The notes beneath the pieces were generated by a model. It did not search any database. It had not been told where the DNA came from and saw only the letters and a program-made list of their open reading frames with translations. Of a DNA stretch of 64,000 nt, positions 32,717 to 41,360 are shown in pieces. The position numbers and the translations under genes are program-made. This DNA comes from Variovorax sp. MHTC-1 (GTDB taxonomy: Bacteria; Pseudomonadota; Gammaproteobacteria; Burkholderiales; Burkholderiaceae_C): positions 186,001-250,000 of the forward strand of contig NZ_RWKI01000006.1 of assembly GCF_003984645.1 (NCBI RefSeq), in the 5' to 3' direction. Position 1 is the first letter of the stretch; every line of letters begins with the position of its first letter.

Positions 32717-33871
32717 TCAAGCCGCCCTTCTCTCCGAAGCCGCTGCAAAGCGCGCGATCGAGAAGCTCTCGATCGGTATCGACGTGTGGCCGGTGGCGAT
32801 CAGCTCGGCCATGGTCTCTCCCACGCCGGGGCTGATCGCGAAGCCCTCGCCGCAGAAGCCGAAGGCGTAGTGCAGGCCCGGCACGCGGGCGCTCGGCCCC
32901 ATCACCGGCTGCCAATCGGCGATATAGCCCTCGATGCCGCTCCATACGCGGATCAGCTGCACATGGGCGAAGGCCGGCACCAGGCGGCGCAGCTCGCGCA
33001 TCTGGCGCAGTATGTTGTCGGGCTTGACGTAGGCGCGGATCCGGTCGATGTCGGCCGGGCCCTTGAAGCCGCCGCCGAAGACGATGTTGCCGCGCGAGAT
33101 CTGGCGGAAGTACAGCCCCTCCAGCTCGATCGGCGAGGAAACCCCGATCGACGGGCCGATCGCATAAGGCAGCGGCTCCGTCACGCCCATCTGCGGACCG
33201 CGTGCCTCCATCGGCACGGGTTCGCCGAATTGCTTGGCCATGCGGTTCGACCAGGCGCCGCAGGCCACGAGCAGCTGCGGCGCGCGAAAGCGCCGGCCGT
33301 CCGCAGTGTGCGCGACGAAGCCCGCGCCGTCCCGCTCCACCTGCATCACCTCGGCATGCTCGACGATGTTCGCGCCCGCGCGCCGCGCCGCGCGCGCGAA
33401 GGCCGGTCCGGCCAGGCGCGGGTTGGCATGGCCGTCGTTCGGCGACAACGAGCCGCTCACCACCTCGGGCGCGAAGATGCCCCAGCGCTTGCGCAGCTGC
33501 GCGGCGCTGAAAATTTCCAGGTCGAGGCCCAGCGGCTTCACGTCCTTGACGTGCTGCTCGAGCACTGCGGCCTGTTTCTCGGTGTAGCAGACGCGCAGGT
33601 GGCCGTGGCGCACGAACTCGAGGTCTTCGCCGAGCAGTTCCTTCACCCGGCCCCAGACGCCGACCGCCCGGTTGGCCAGCGGGATCTGCTCCAGCACGCG
33701 GCCCTGGCGGCGCACGTTGCCGAAGTTGGTGCCGCTGGCCTGCCGGCCCACGAGCTCGCGCTCGAGCAGCGTGACCGTCAGGCCGTGCTGCCGACGCAGG
33801 AAGAAGGCGGCAGTGGCGCCCATCAGGCCGCCTCCGAGCACCAGCACGTCGCTATGGGTGGCTTCGCTCAT
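32717..33871 (-). CDS. FAD-dependent amino-acid/opine dehydrogenase, catalytic subunit (OoxB/HcnC-like)
   Basis: A 384-aa DAO-fold flavoprotein. The dinucleotide motif VLVLGGGLMGATAAFFL opens the protein, GTNFGNVRRQGR follows, and GYIADWQPVMGPS with FGFCGEGFAISPGVG closes the FAD site. It oxidises the C-N bond of a secondary or primary amine, as in octopine/nopaline oxidases and hydrogen-cyanide synthase HcnC. It is the last of three overlapping genes (2Fe-2S subunit, FAD/Fe-S subunit, this one), exactly the three-subunit set of Oox/Hcn-type complexes. The substrate could be an opine, a D-amino acid or an imino acid. Confidence 0.9.
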   Translation of the reverse strand: MSEATHSDVLVLGGGLMGATAAFFLRRQHGLTVTLLERELVGRQASGTNFGNVRRQGRVLEQIPLANRAVGVWGRVKELLGEDLEFVRHGHLRVCYTEKQAAVLEQHVKDVKPLGLDLEIFSAAQLRKRWGIFAPEVVSGSLSPNDGHANPRLAGPAFARAARRAGANIVEHAEVMQVERDGAGFVAHTADGRRFRAPQLLVACGAWSNRMAKQFGEPVPMEARGPQMGVTEPLPYAIGPSIGVSSPIELEGLYFRQISRGNIVFGGGFKGPADIDRIRAYVKPDNILRQMRELRRLVPAFAHVQLIRVWSGIEGYIADWQPVMGPSARVPGLHYAFGFCGEGFAISPGVGETMAELIATGHTSIPIESFSIARFAAASERRAA

Positions 33872-35271
33872 GGGCTCACCTCGCGCGTACTCATCATCAA
33901 TGGCTTGACCGGTGCCTGCGAACGCAGGCGTCCCACCCGCTGCACCGGCACGCCGCTCGCCTGCGCCACGATCTCCGCCGATGCATGGCCGCAGAAGCGA
34001 CCCTGGCAGCGCCCCATGCCGACGCGGCTGAAGGCCTTGGCGCGATTGACCTCCTGGCTGTCCATCTCGGTCACGCAGCGGCGCAGCTCTCCGGCCGTGA
34101 CGGCCTCGCAGCGGCACACGACCGCCTCGTCGGGCAATTGGGCGGCCTGCGCATGCGGCCAGGGAAAGGCCAGCGCCAGGCCTTCGCGGAACCGGTCCAT
34201 TTGCGCCAGCGTGCGGCGCAGCGCGGTGAACTCGGCGTCGTAGAGCGCACGGCCCGGCGCATGGCCGAGATCGGCCAGTGCCGCGAGCGCCGCGAGCCGG
34301 CCTGCGGCCTCGGCACCGTCGGCGCCGAGGATGCGCGCGCCGTCGCCCGCGAGGTACACGCCGCGCGTGCTGCTGCGGCCATCGGCATCGATGCGCGGCA
34401 ACCACTGTCGGCTCACGGGTTCGAAGTCGAACTCGCAGCGCGCAAGATCGGCCAGCTGCGTCTCGGCGCGCAGGTGCCAGCCGAGGCCGACGGCATCGCA
34501 TGCGAAGCGCTGCTCGCGCCCGCGGGCATCGCGCACGGCCACGGCCTGCACGCCCTGGTTGTCGTCGCCGTCGATGGCGAGCGGTGCCACGCCCTGCAGC
34601 ACCGGGACGCCCGCGCGGCGCAGCCCGCGGATCAGCCCGAGCCCGCGCAGCGCGAGCCGCGGGCGCGCGAGCAGTCCGCGCACGGCGCCCCAGGGCTTGG
34701 CGGCCGGCGCGGTGTCGAGCACCGCCGCCACCTGCGCGCCGGCCTGCACGTACTGCGACGCCACGAGGTACAGCAACGGGCCGCTGCCCAGGAAGACCAC
34801 GCGCGAGCCGATTGCGCAGGCTTGCGCCTTGAGCGCGATCTGCGAAGCGCCCAGGCTGTAGCAGCCGGCGCGGTGCCAGCCCGCCACGGGCATCAGCCGG
34901 TCGGTCGCGCCGCTGCATACCAGCAGGGCGTCGAAGGGCAGTATCTGCGGCTCGCCGGCATGGACGACATGCAGCGCGCCCTCGGTCAGGTTCCAGGCCA
35001 GCGTCTCGCCGCGGTAGTCGATGTGGTCGCGCAGCGCATCGAAGTCCTGGTGCAGCGCCTGCGCCTTCGCGGCCTCGCTGCCGTAGAGCTTGGCGTAGGG
35101 GCGCTTGAAGCCCTCGGGCTGGCGGCGGTAGATCTGTCCGCCGTCGCGGCGCCCTTCGTCCACCACCACGGGCCGCACGCCAGCGCGCACGAGCGCCTGC
35201 GCGGCGCGCACGCCCGCTGGACCGGTGCCGACCACGACGACGCGCGGCGAAGACGCAAGCGCCGCGCTCAT
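33868..35271 (-). CDS. Pyridine-nucleotide-disulfide-type flavoprotein subunit of opine/amino-acid dehydrogenase (OoxA/HcnB-like)
   Basis: A 467-aa subunit with two Rossmann motifs (VVVVGTGPAGVRAAQAL and VVFLGSGPLLYLVAS) and a C-terminal BFD-like Fe-S domain: VCRCEAVTAGELRR followed by GMGRCQGRFCG, giving the CxC and CxxxxC ligands. It transfers electrons from the FAD catalytic subunit to the small ferredoxin subunit and on to the respiratory chain. Both ends overlap neighbours by four bases (33868-33871 and 35268-35271). An NAD role is not required and, as in HcnB, may be lost. Confidence 0.92.
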   Translation of the reverse strand: MSAALASSPRVVVVGTGPAGVRAAQALVRAGVRPVVVDEGRRDGGQIYRRQPEGFKRPYAKLYGSEAAKAQALHQDFDALRDHIDYRGETLAWNLTEGALHVVHAGEPQILPFDALLVCSGATDRLMPVAGWHRAGCYSLGASQIALKAQACAIGSRVVFLGSGPLLYLVASQYVQAGAQVAAVLDTAPAAKPWGAVRGLLARPRLALRGLGLIRGLRRAGVPVLQGVAPLAIDGDDNQGVQAVAVRDARGREQRFACDAVGLGWHLRAETQLADLARCEFDFEPVSRQWLPRIDADGRSSTRGVYLAGDGARILGADGAEAAGRLAALAALADLGHAPGRALYDAEFTALRRTLAQMDRFREGLALAFPWPHAQAAQLPDEAVVCRCEAVTAGELRRCVTEMDSQEVNRAKAFSRVGMGRCQGRFCGHASAEIVAQASGVPVQRVGRLRSQAPVKPLMMSTREVSP

Positions 35272-35648
35272 CGCACGGCTTCCGCGGCAGTGCGCGCCAG
35301 CAATTGCTGCAGGTCGGGCGTCACGGGCCAGTGGGCCGCGGGCGGCCGGGTGAGCACCGACATGCCCGCCTCGACAGCCGTCGAGCAGGCGCGCAGCCGC
35401 TCGCCAGCCGGCGTCCACACCCAGCAGTCCTGGCAGGCGCCCATCAGGCAGAAGCCGGCGCGCGGCCCGTCGCCGAACTCGCTGTCGCGCACACGCCGGC
35501 CGTTGCTGAGCAGCGCGACGAGCAAGGTATCGCCGGCCAGTGCGCTGGCCGCTTGGCCGTCGATCTGCAGCGCGATCGCGGGTCGGTCGGTTTCGGCCAG
35601 CCGCACGAAGCGGGCAGGCGGCTGGGAGCGAGGCGGGATGTCGGGCAT
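35268..35648 (-). CDS. [2Fe-2S] subunit of opine/amino-acid dehydrogenase (HcnA-like)
   Basis: A 126-aa protein with one plant-type 2Fe-2S domain: C67-x4-C72-x2-C75 (FCLMGACQDCWVW) and C88 (LRACST). The N-terminal part has VALLSNGRRVRDSEFGDGPRAG, characteristic of HcnA and sarcosine-oxidase-alpha N-terminal ferredoxin domains. It is the first gene of the three-gene operon, overlaps the next by four bases, and starts 20 bases after the Lrp gene stop, so the regulator is probably on the same mRNA. The start at 35648 is the ATG nearest the domain. Confidence 0.9.
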   Translation of the reverse strand: MPDIPPRSQPPARFVRLAETDRPAIALQIDGQAASALAGDTLLVALLSNGRRVRDSEFGDGPRAGFCLMGACQDCWVWTPAGERLRACSTAVEAGMSVLTRPPAAHWPVTPDLQQLLARTAAEAVR

Positions 35649-35668
35649 GGACGGAACGAATGCGCCAG

Positions 35669-36163
35669 TCAGCGCTGGTTGGGAAACAGCCGCTCGATCG
35701 GACAGTGCGTCTTGATGAAGGGCGACTTGATGACGATGTAGCTGAAGTACTTCGCAATGCCGATGTTGCGTTCGAGCAGTTCCTCGATCACTTCCTGGTA
35801 GTGGTTCACGCCCCGCGTCAGGAAGCGCAGCAGGTAGTCGTAGCCGCCGCTCACCAGGTGGCACTCGAGTACTTCGTCGACCTCGCGGATGGCGGCCTCG
35901 AAGCGCACGAAATCCTCGCGATGGTGATCCTGCAGCGTGACCTCGGTGAACACGGTCAGCGTGTCGCCGAGCTTCTCGAGCCGCAGGTGGGCGCCGTAGC
36001 CGGCGATGTAGCCGGCCTGCTCCAGCCGCTTCACGCGGATCAGGCAGGGGCTGGGCGACAGGCCCACCGCGTCCGCGAGGTCCACGTTGGTCATGCGTCC
36101 GTTCTTTTGCAGTTGCGCCAGGATGCGCAGGTCGAGTCGGTCGATCTTGAAGGCTTCTGACAT
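35669..36163 (-). CDS. Lrp/AsnC-family transcriptional regulator
   Basis: A 164-aa Lrp-type regulator with HTH (KIDRLDLRILAQLQKNGRMT, then LADAVGLSPSPCLIRVKRLE) and RAM domain (CHLVSGGYDYLLRFLTRGV and the C-terminal IVIKSPFIKTHCPIERLF). It lies between the class III aminotransferase and the dehydrogenase subunits on the same strand, so it probably senses an amino acid and controls this amine-catabolic operon. Two symmetric sequences at 37666-37736 upstream of the aminotransferase are its most plausible targets. Confidence 0.94.
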   Translation of the reverse strand: MSEAFKIDRLDLRILAQLQKNGRMTNVDLADAVGLSPSPCLIRVKRLEQAGYIAGYGAHLRLEKLGDTLTVFTEVTLQDHHREDFVRFEAAIREVDEVLECHLVSGGYDYLLRFLTRGVNHYQEVIEELLERNIGIAKYFSYIVIKSPFIKTHCPIERLFPNQR

Positions 36164-36241
36164 GGCGGCGACAAAAAAACGAAGAGAGCCCGATTCTGCG
36201 TCTGTCTCGATGGAGTTGCGACGGCGGTGCGCGGGCTTCGC

Positions 36242-37645
36242 TCAGGCCGCCAGTGCGGCGCGGACATCGGACGCGTCGAGCACCTCGTCGAGCGTCTTCT
36301 TCAAGCGCGCGAACATCTGCGCGAACTCATCCTCGGTGAAGGTGAGCGCCGGCGCGAAGCCGAGGATGTGGTCGCCGAAGGAGCGGAACACCAGGCCGTT
36401 GCGATAGCCCGCAGCGAAGATGCGCTCGGACAAGCCCAGCGCCGGATCGAAGCCGCGCTTGCTCGCCTTGTCGCTCACCAGCTCCAGGGCGCCCAGCAGG
36501 CCGCGATGGCGCGCGTCGCCCACCAGCGGGTGAGTGCGCAGCGCGTCCAGCCCGGCCGAGAAGTGGGCCGCGCCGCGCTGGCCGTTGGCGAGCACTCCGC
36601 CTTCTCCGTACAGGCGCAGCACCTCGAGCGCGACCGCGGCGCCGACCGGATGCGCCGAATACGTTGCGCCATGGCCGACCGATGCGCCGGCCGGCGCGCC
36701 GTCGGCGATGCCGGCATAGACCTGCTCCGACATCATCGTCGCGCCCATCGGCACGTAGCCGGCGGTCAGGCCCTTGGCCATGGTCATCAGGTCGGGCTCC
36801 ACGCCCTCGGCCTCGCACGCGAACATCGGGCCGGTGCGGCCGAAGCCGGTGATGACCTCGTCGACGACGAAGAGGATGCCGAGCTCGCGCGCGGCCTCGC
36901 GCATCGCCTTCAGCCAGCCCTTGGGCGGCACGATGACGCCGCCCGAGCCCTGGATCGGCTCGCAGAAGAAGGCGGCCACGTTGTCCGCGCCCAGCTCGGC
37001 CACCTTGGCGCGCAGCGCCGCCACCGAGGCGGCGATCAGCGCCTGCGGATCGCCGCCGTCCGCACGGCGGTAGGCGTAGGGCGAAGGGATGTAGTGCTGC
37101 GTGGGCAGCGGCAGATCGAAGCCGCGGTGGAAGGCGGGCAATGCGGTCAGGCCGGCACCGGTGGACGAGGAGCCGTGGTAGCCGCGCTCCAGCGCGATGA
37201 ACTGCTTCTTCGACGGTTGGCCGATCGCGTTGTAGTACTGCACGATGAAGCGCACCGCGGCGTCGATCGCCTCGGAGCCGCCGAGCGTCAGGTACACGCG
37301 GGTCAGCGACGCGGGCGTGATCTGCACCAGCTTCTCGGCCAGGCGAATGGCCGGCTCGCTGCTGAAGTGGAAGTAGCCCGTGGCATAGGGAAGGCGGCGC
37401 ATCTGCTCGGCCGCGGCCTGCACCACGCTCTCCTGCCCGTAGCCCACGTTCACGCACCAGAGGCCGGCGAACGCATCGAGCAGCTCGTGGCCGCTCGCAT
37501 CAGTGAGCCACGCACCGCGGCCCGAGGCGAGCACGGTCGGGCCGCGCTCTTCGTGCACGCGCCAGGGCGAGACGGGATGGATCAGGTGCGCGCGGTCGAT
37601 GGCGTCGAGCGCGGCTTGGTGGGGCAATGCGGTGGGGTGTGTCAT
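36242..37645 (-). CDS. Class III aminotransferase (omega-amino acid/beta-alanine:pyruvate type)
   Basis: A 467-aa fold-type I PLP transaminase of class III. The PLP-site aspartate is in FVVDEVITGFGRTG and the Schiff-base lysine in LMTMAKGLTAGYVPMGA; ALERGYHGSSSTG binds the phosphate. It moves the amino group of an omega-amino acid or diamine to pyruvate or 2-oxoglutarate. The start at 37645 (MTHPT) is preferred over a longer frame because family members begin here. It heads the aminotransferase-Lrp-dehydrogenase set on the minus strand. With the opine/amino-acid dehydrogenase it would complete removal of nitrogen from a substrate with more than one amino group. Confidence 0.93.
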   Translation of the reverse strand: MTHPTALPHQAALDAIDRAHLIHPVSPWRVHEERGPTVLASGRGAWLTDASGHELLDAFAGLWCVNVGYGQESVVQAAAEQMRRLPYATGYFHFSSEPAIRLAEKLVQITPASLTRVYLTLGGSEAIDAAVRFIVQYYNAIGQPSKKQFIALERGYHGSSSTGAGLTALPAFHRGFDLPLPTQHYIPSPYAYRRADGGDPQALIAASVAALRAKVAELGADNVAAFFCEPIQGSGGVIVPPKGWLKAMREAARELGILFVVDEVITGFGRTGPMFACEAEGVEPDLMTMAKGLTAGYVPMGATMMSEQVYAGIADGAPAGASVGHGATYSAHPVGAAVALEVLRLYGEGGVLANGQRGAAHFSAGLDALRTHPLVGDARHRGLLGALELVSDKASKRGFDPALGLSERIFAAGYRNGLVFRSFGDHILGFAPALTFTEDEFAQMFARLKKTLDEVLDASDVRAALAA

Positions 37646-37665
37646 GGAGGGGCGGAGGTCTGGCC

Positions 37666-37736
37666 TTTGGATGTCCAAAAGCTTAGGCCGCGCGCCCTTC
37701 GCGCGGGTGCTGCTTTGAGGCCCTTGCACAAAGCAG
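37666..37736. promoter_or_regulatory. Two dyads upstream of the aminotransferase gene, candidate Lrp-type operators
   Basis: TTTGGA-TG-TCCAAA (37666-37679) is a perfect dyad. A second one, CTGCTTTG (37710-37717) and CAAAGCAG (37729-37736), has 8-bp perfect arms around 11 bases. Both are of the TTTG-N-CAAA kind. They lie in the 151-bp gap between the end of the ABC operon and the aminotransferase start. The outer one could alternatively be a terminator hairpin for the ABC operon, though no U-run follows. Confidence 0.5.
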
Positions 37737-37796
37737 GCTGCGGTTGTGCGAGCCGCTACAGCAGATCCTGCCGTCGTGCATGCGTCATGGGCGCCT

Positions 37797-39155
37797 TCAC
37801 ATCGGGCGCACGCGACCGGTTGCGGCCGCGCCCAGCACCAAGGCCAATGCGCCCATCAGCACCAGTCCCAGCAATTGGCCCACAGGTGTCTGCGCCGAAC
37901 GGACCGGCGGGCTGAAGCGCGGCTGGGCGGCGAAGTCGCGGGGACCGAAGCGCACTTCGTTGAACAAGTACGGGTAGTAGTAGGCCCGCAACTGCGCGTG
38001 GAAATCTGCAATGCGCTCCTGATACGCGAGCTGCGCCTGCAAGTCGGTATCGGCATGGCGATGCAGCGCGGCCTGCACGCCGACGCCCGGCAGCAGCCAA
38101 CCCAGGCGTGCGGTCCAGCGTTGGCGCGCGAGCAAGCCTTCGCGGTAAGCCGCCACCTGCGGCGCCACGCTCTCGTCGCCGAGCTGCTGAAAGGCGTAGT
38201 ACCACTTCCAGTGAAAGCCGGAAGGCAGCGCCGCGGTGTGCTTCCATTCGGGATGCGTGCGGAAGAACTTCTCCATCGTGGCCTCCGGCGGCAGGTCCCA
38301 CGCGCCATGCACGGCCTGGCGCTGCGCCAGCATCAACTCCACGCCCTGGTGCACCGGCACGGCGCGCGCAAGCGCGGCGTTGGCGATGGTGGGCAGGACG
38401 AGGGTCAGCACCGCCCAGCAGCCCATGAGTGCCGTTGCGTTGGCGGCGGAGCTTCCACTTCGTGTCGCCACGATCAGCGCCAGGCCGCTCCAGAACGCCA
38501 GGTAGGCGGCTGTGACCAGCACTGCCATGGCCAGGGCCGTCAACGCGGTGCCGTTCGCCAGCGCGCCGGCCAGCACAGGCAGCACGAGGCAGCCGAAAAC
38601 CAGCGCCGCGCGCAGGCCTGCACGGCGCAGCCACAGGCGTCGGCCGGCGCCGGGCATGGCCAGCAGCGTCCCCAGCCGGCCAGACCGGCGCTCGCCCGAC
38701 ACCAGGTCGTACAACAAGGCGATCAGGAACAGCGGCGCCAGGTACACCAGCACGAAAGCGAAGTCGAAGCGTCCGGCCAGTGCCAGTTCGGGATTGAAAC
38801 TCTCGCCTTCGTGCAGTTGAGCCTGCAGCGCCAGCGCGCGCACGCGCAGCACATAGGGTGCGGCGTCGCGCAGCCCGAGGGCGAGGAAGGCCGTGGCAGA
38901 TGGCGCATCCCAGGTGCCGTGGAAGGTGTAGTAGGCGGCGGAGCCGGCATCGCCGCCGGCGGCGTACTTGCGCGCCTGCGACGCCAGATCCTGCTGCTGC
39001 AGCCCGGCCAGGCGCGCAATCGTCTGCTGCTGGCGCGCGACCTCGCGCGTGCCCGACAGCACAGCCAGTCCCGTCAGCACCAACAGCAAAGCCAGCGCAG
39101 TCAGAACCAGTCGCGATCGCACCAGCAGGCGCCATTCGTGGGCGAGCCAGCTCAT
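37797..39155 (-). CDS. ABC-2 type permease with DUF3526-like architecture (subunit 2)
   Basis: A 452-aa integral membrane protein. Helix 1 (about residues 16-34, RLVLTALALLLVLTGLAVLSG) is followed by a large periplasmic domain (about 35-135). Further helices come after it (FVLVYLAPLFLIALLYDLVSGERRSG, LALIVATRSGSSAANATALMG) and a second soluble stretch (about 275-415) precedes the last helix (LLGLVLMGALALVLGAAA). The SGERRSGRLGTLLA segment is the ABC-2 coupling motif. It is the last of three overlapping ABC genes (overlap 39152-39155). NosY and Cu-ABC permeases share the plan. The transported substrate is unknown. Confidence 0.85.
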   Translation of the reverse strand: MSWLAHEWRLLVRSRLVLTALALLLVLTGLAVLSGTREVARQQQTIARLAGLQQQDLASQARKYAAGGDAGSAAYYTFHGTWDAPSATAFLALGLRDAAPYVLRVRALALQAQLHEGESFNPELALAGRFDFAFVLVYLAPLFLIALLYDLVSGERRSGRLGTLLAMPGAGRRLWLRRAGLRAALVFGCLVLPVLAGALANGTALTALAMAVLVTAAYLAFWSGLALIVATRSGSSAANATALMGCWAVLTLVLPTIANAALARAVPVHQGVELMLAQRQAVHGAWDLPPEATMEKFFRTHPEWKHTAALPSGFHWKWYYAFQQLGDESVAPQVAAYREGLLARQRWTARLGWLLPGVGVQAALHRHADTDLQAQLAYQERIADFHAQLRAYYYPYLFNEVRFGPRDFAAQPRFSPPVRSAQTPVGQLLGLVLMGALALVLGAAATGRVRPM

Positions 39156-40579
39156 CGCGTGACCCTTCCCAGACGGTGCGTCGCCAGCCGCAACAGGCCC
39201 GCCAGCGCCGCCAGCCAGAGCAGCAGCACACCTGCGGCAGGCGCCGCACGGCGCAACGCCTCGCCGGGCGATGCGCCTTCGAAGCGAAAGCCGGCGAAGT
39301 CGTGCCAGTGCGCGTGGCTGATGCGGCTGTCGCGGCTGGAACGGTCGTCCGCGAAGCTGAGCTTCTCGGCCTGCAGCCGGTTGAGTTCCTGCACCAGTCG
39401 ATAGCGATGGTGCTCGGCCTGCTCGACGAAGCGGCGGTAGTTCTGCAGGTCGGTGCCTGCGGCGGCCATCGACAGGCGGCGCAGCGCGATCACGGGGCTC
39501 AGCAATGCGAAGCCGTCGACGCGGCGCAACTGTGCGTCCTGGCGCTCGAAGCCGGCGTCGGCGTAGCGCTCGAAGAGCGCGCTGGTCAGCCGCTCGCCCT
39601 CCATGCCGAGCAGGCCCTTGTAGTTGACCGGAAGGTCTTCCACGCGGGAGACGCCGTACTGGGCGAGCACCTTCTTCTTGAAGCCGGCGAAATAGGGGTC
39701 GTCGGGGTCGTGGCTGTCGCCCAGCGCCGCCAGGTCGCGCGCCACCGCGATGTCGGTCTCGAAGCGCGTGGGCAGTGCCAGCGACGAGGCCACGAGTTCG
39801 GGCGCCAGGCGCGGCACGAGCACGACGCTGACCGCCCACACTGCCAGCAATGCCACGAGCGCGTCGCGCCCGCGCGCGAACCACGCCGACAGGCCGACGA
39901 TGCCGACGGCCCAGATCAGCAGCCACAGCCCGTAGCCCGCCGCCAGCACGGCCGCCAGGCTGGCGGGGGCTCGTGTTGCGGCGCCGATCCAGGTCAGCGC
40001 CAGCAGCGCCGGCAGCAGCACCAGCGCGGCCACCCCGCAGAGGGCCAGCAGCTTGCCCGCCACGATGTGCCGCGGTCGAACGCCCTGGGCCAGCAGAATG
40101 CGCAGCGTGCCCGACTCGCGCTCGCGCGCCAGGACCGCATGGCCCGCGAAGATGAGCAGCAGCGGTGCCAGCACCTGCAGCACGAAGGCCGGCGTGAGCT
40201 GGCCGAAGCGCAGCAGCAGCGAAGACTGCCGCACATCGCCGAAGTTGGCGCTGTTCTGCCGATGTCCCTCGAGGAAGAGCGTGTGGCCGGTGTAGGCCTC
40301 CACTCCGGAATCGAAAGCCGCCAGCGGGTTCAGCGGCCGGAACACGAAGTGCCCGTAGTGCACCATGCGGTGCGGATGCCGGTCGGGCTGGGCCTCGAAC
40401 TCGTGGTCCACCTGCGCCTGGTGGCGCGCGCGCTCGGCGTCCGTGCTGCGGCGCTGTTCCCAGGCCGTGAATGCGGCCACGGCCGTCAACAGCAGCAGCA
40501 AGCTCAATCCGAGCACGGCCACGCGGTCGCGCCGCAGCAGGCGCCATTCCTCGCGCGCGATGCTCAGTACGGCGCTCAT
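39152..40579 (-). CDS. ABC-2 type permease with DUF3526-like architecture (subunit 1)
   Basis: A 475-aa membrane protein of the same design as its neighbour. The first helix is AVLGLSLLLLLTAVAAFTAW, followed by a periplasmic domain containing VHYGHFVFRPLNPLAAFDSG. The helices around residues 130-260 carry the coupling motif ARERESGTLRILLAQGV. Then comes a long second extracytoplasmic part (about 265-435) rich in charged residues and histidines (HAHWHDFAGFRF), and a final helix. Overlaps at both ends (39152-39155 and 40576-40579) show it is translated with the ATPase and other permease. The HPHRMVHYGH and HAHWHD clusters hint at metal contact, as an inference only. Confidence 0.85.
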   Translation of the reverse strand: MSAVLSIAREEWRLLRRDRVAVLGLSLLLLLTAVAAFTAWEQRRSTDAERARHQAQVDHEFEAQPDRHPHRMVHYGHFVFRPLNPLAAFDSGVEAYTGHTLFLEGHRQNSANFGDVRQSSLLLRFGQLTPAFVLQVLAPLLLIFAGHAVLARERESGTLRILLAQGVRPRHIVAGKLLALCGVAALVLLPALLALTWIGAATRAPASLAAVLAAGYGLWLLIWAVGIVGLSAWFARGRDALVALLAVWAVSVVLVPRLAPELVASSLALPTRFETDIAVARDLAALGDSHDPDDPYFAGFKKKVLAQYGVSRVEDLPVNYKGLLGMEGERLTSALFERYADAGFERQDAQLRRVDGFALLSPVIALRRLSMAAAGTDLQNYRRFVEQAEHHRYRLVQELNRLQAEKLSFADDRSSRDSRISHAHWHDFAGFRFEGASPGEALRRAAPAAGVLLLWLAALAGLLRLATHRLGRVTR

Positions 40580-41349
40580 CGCTGCGCCTCCTGGCCGGCG
40601 TAGCGCCGATGCAGCGCCCGCACGTCGAAGCGCTCCGAGCCGCTCGCTGCGACTTCTTCGACCAGCCGTCCGCCATCGATGAAGCCGATGCGATCGGCCA
40701 CGTCGGCGGCGCTGAGCAGATCGTGCGTGACCATGAGGATGGCCACCCCCTGCGCACGCAGCAGCCCCAGCAGGCGGTTGAATTCGGCCGTGGCCTGCGG
40801 GTCGAGGCCGGAGGTGGGCTCGTCGAGCAGCAGCGCCGGCACCTTGCGCGCCAGCGCCAGCGCAATCGACACCTTCTGGCGCATGCCTTTGGAAAACCCC
40901 GACACGCGCCGTCCGTGCGCCGCGGCGTCCAGGCCGGCGGCCGCCAGCGCCTCGTCGACGGCCTGCGCGGTGGCGGGCTGGCCCGCGAGGTCGAGCAGGT
41001 AGGCCACGTTCTCGCGCGCGCTCAGATGCTCGTAGAGCGCCACGTTCTCGGGGATGTATGCGAGCTGGCGCCGCGCGGCCGTCGGGTCGCCCACCGGGTC
41101 GGCGCCGTTCACGCGCACGCGACCCCGCCGGTGCTGCACGAAGCCCAGGAACAGGCTCAGCGTGGTGGTCTTGCCGGCGCCGTTGGCACCCAGCAGCGCG
41201 TAGATCTCACCGGCTCCGACCGTGAGGTCCAAGCCGTGCAGGATGGTGCGCCCGCCGTAGCCGGCGACCACGCCGGCGGCTTCGAGGGCGGGATGGGGCG
41301 CGGCCGTGGCGCGCGGCGGCGAGAGGTCGGTCAAGGGCATGGCTTGCAT
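40576..41349 (-). CDS. ABC transporter ATP-binding protein (ABC-2 exporter type)
   Basis: A 257-aa ATPase of the NosF/CcmA-like group: Walker A GANGAGKTTT, signature FSKGMRQKVSIALALARKV, Walker B ALLLDEPTSGLDP and H-loop VTHDLL. It drives the two DUF3526-type permeases encoded directly downstream. An ATG at 41349 is used; one at 41340 is possible. It is 11 bases after the TonB receptor stop, placing receptor and exporter-type ABC genes in one operon. ATPases of this type normally serve export or membrane-protein maturation, not uptake. Confidence 0.93.
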   Translation of the reverse strand: MQAMPLTDLSPPRATAAPHPALEAAGVVAGYGGRTILHGLDLTVGAGEIYALLGANGAGKTTTLSLFLGFVQHRRGRVRVNGADPVGDPTAARRQLAYIPENVALYEHLSARENVAYLLDLAGQPATAQAVDEALAAAGLDAAAHGRRVSGFSKGMRQKVSIALALARKVPALLLDEPTSGLDPQATAEFNRLLGLLRAQGVAILMVTHDLLSAADVADRIGFIDGGRLVEEVAASGSERFDVRALHRRYAGQEAQR

Positions 41350-41360
41350 TCCGCTCGCGT

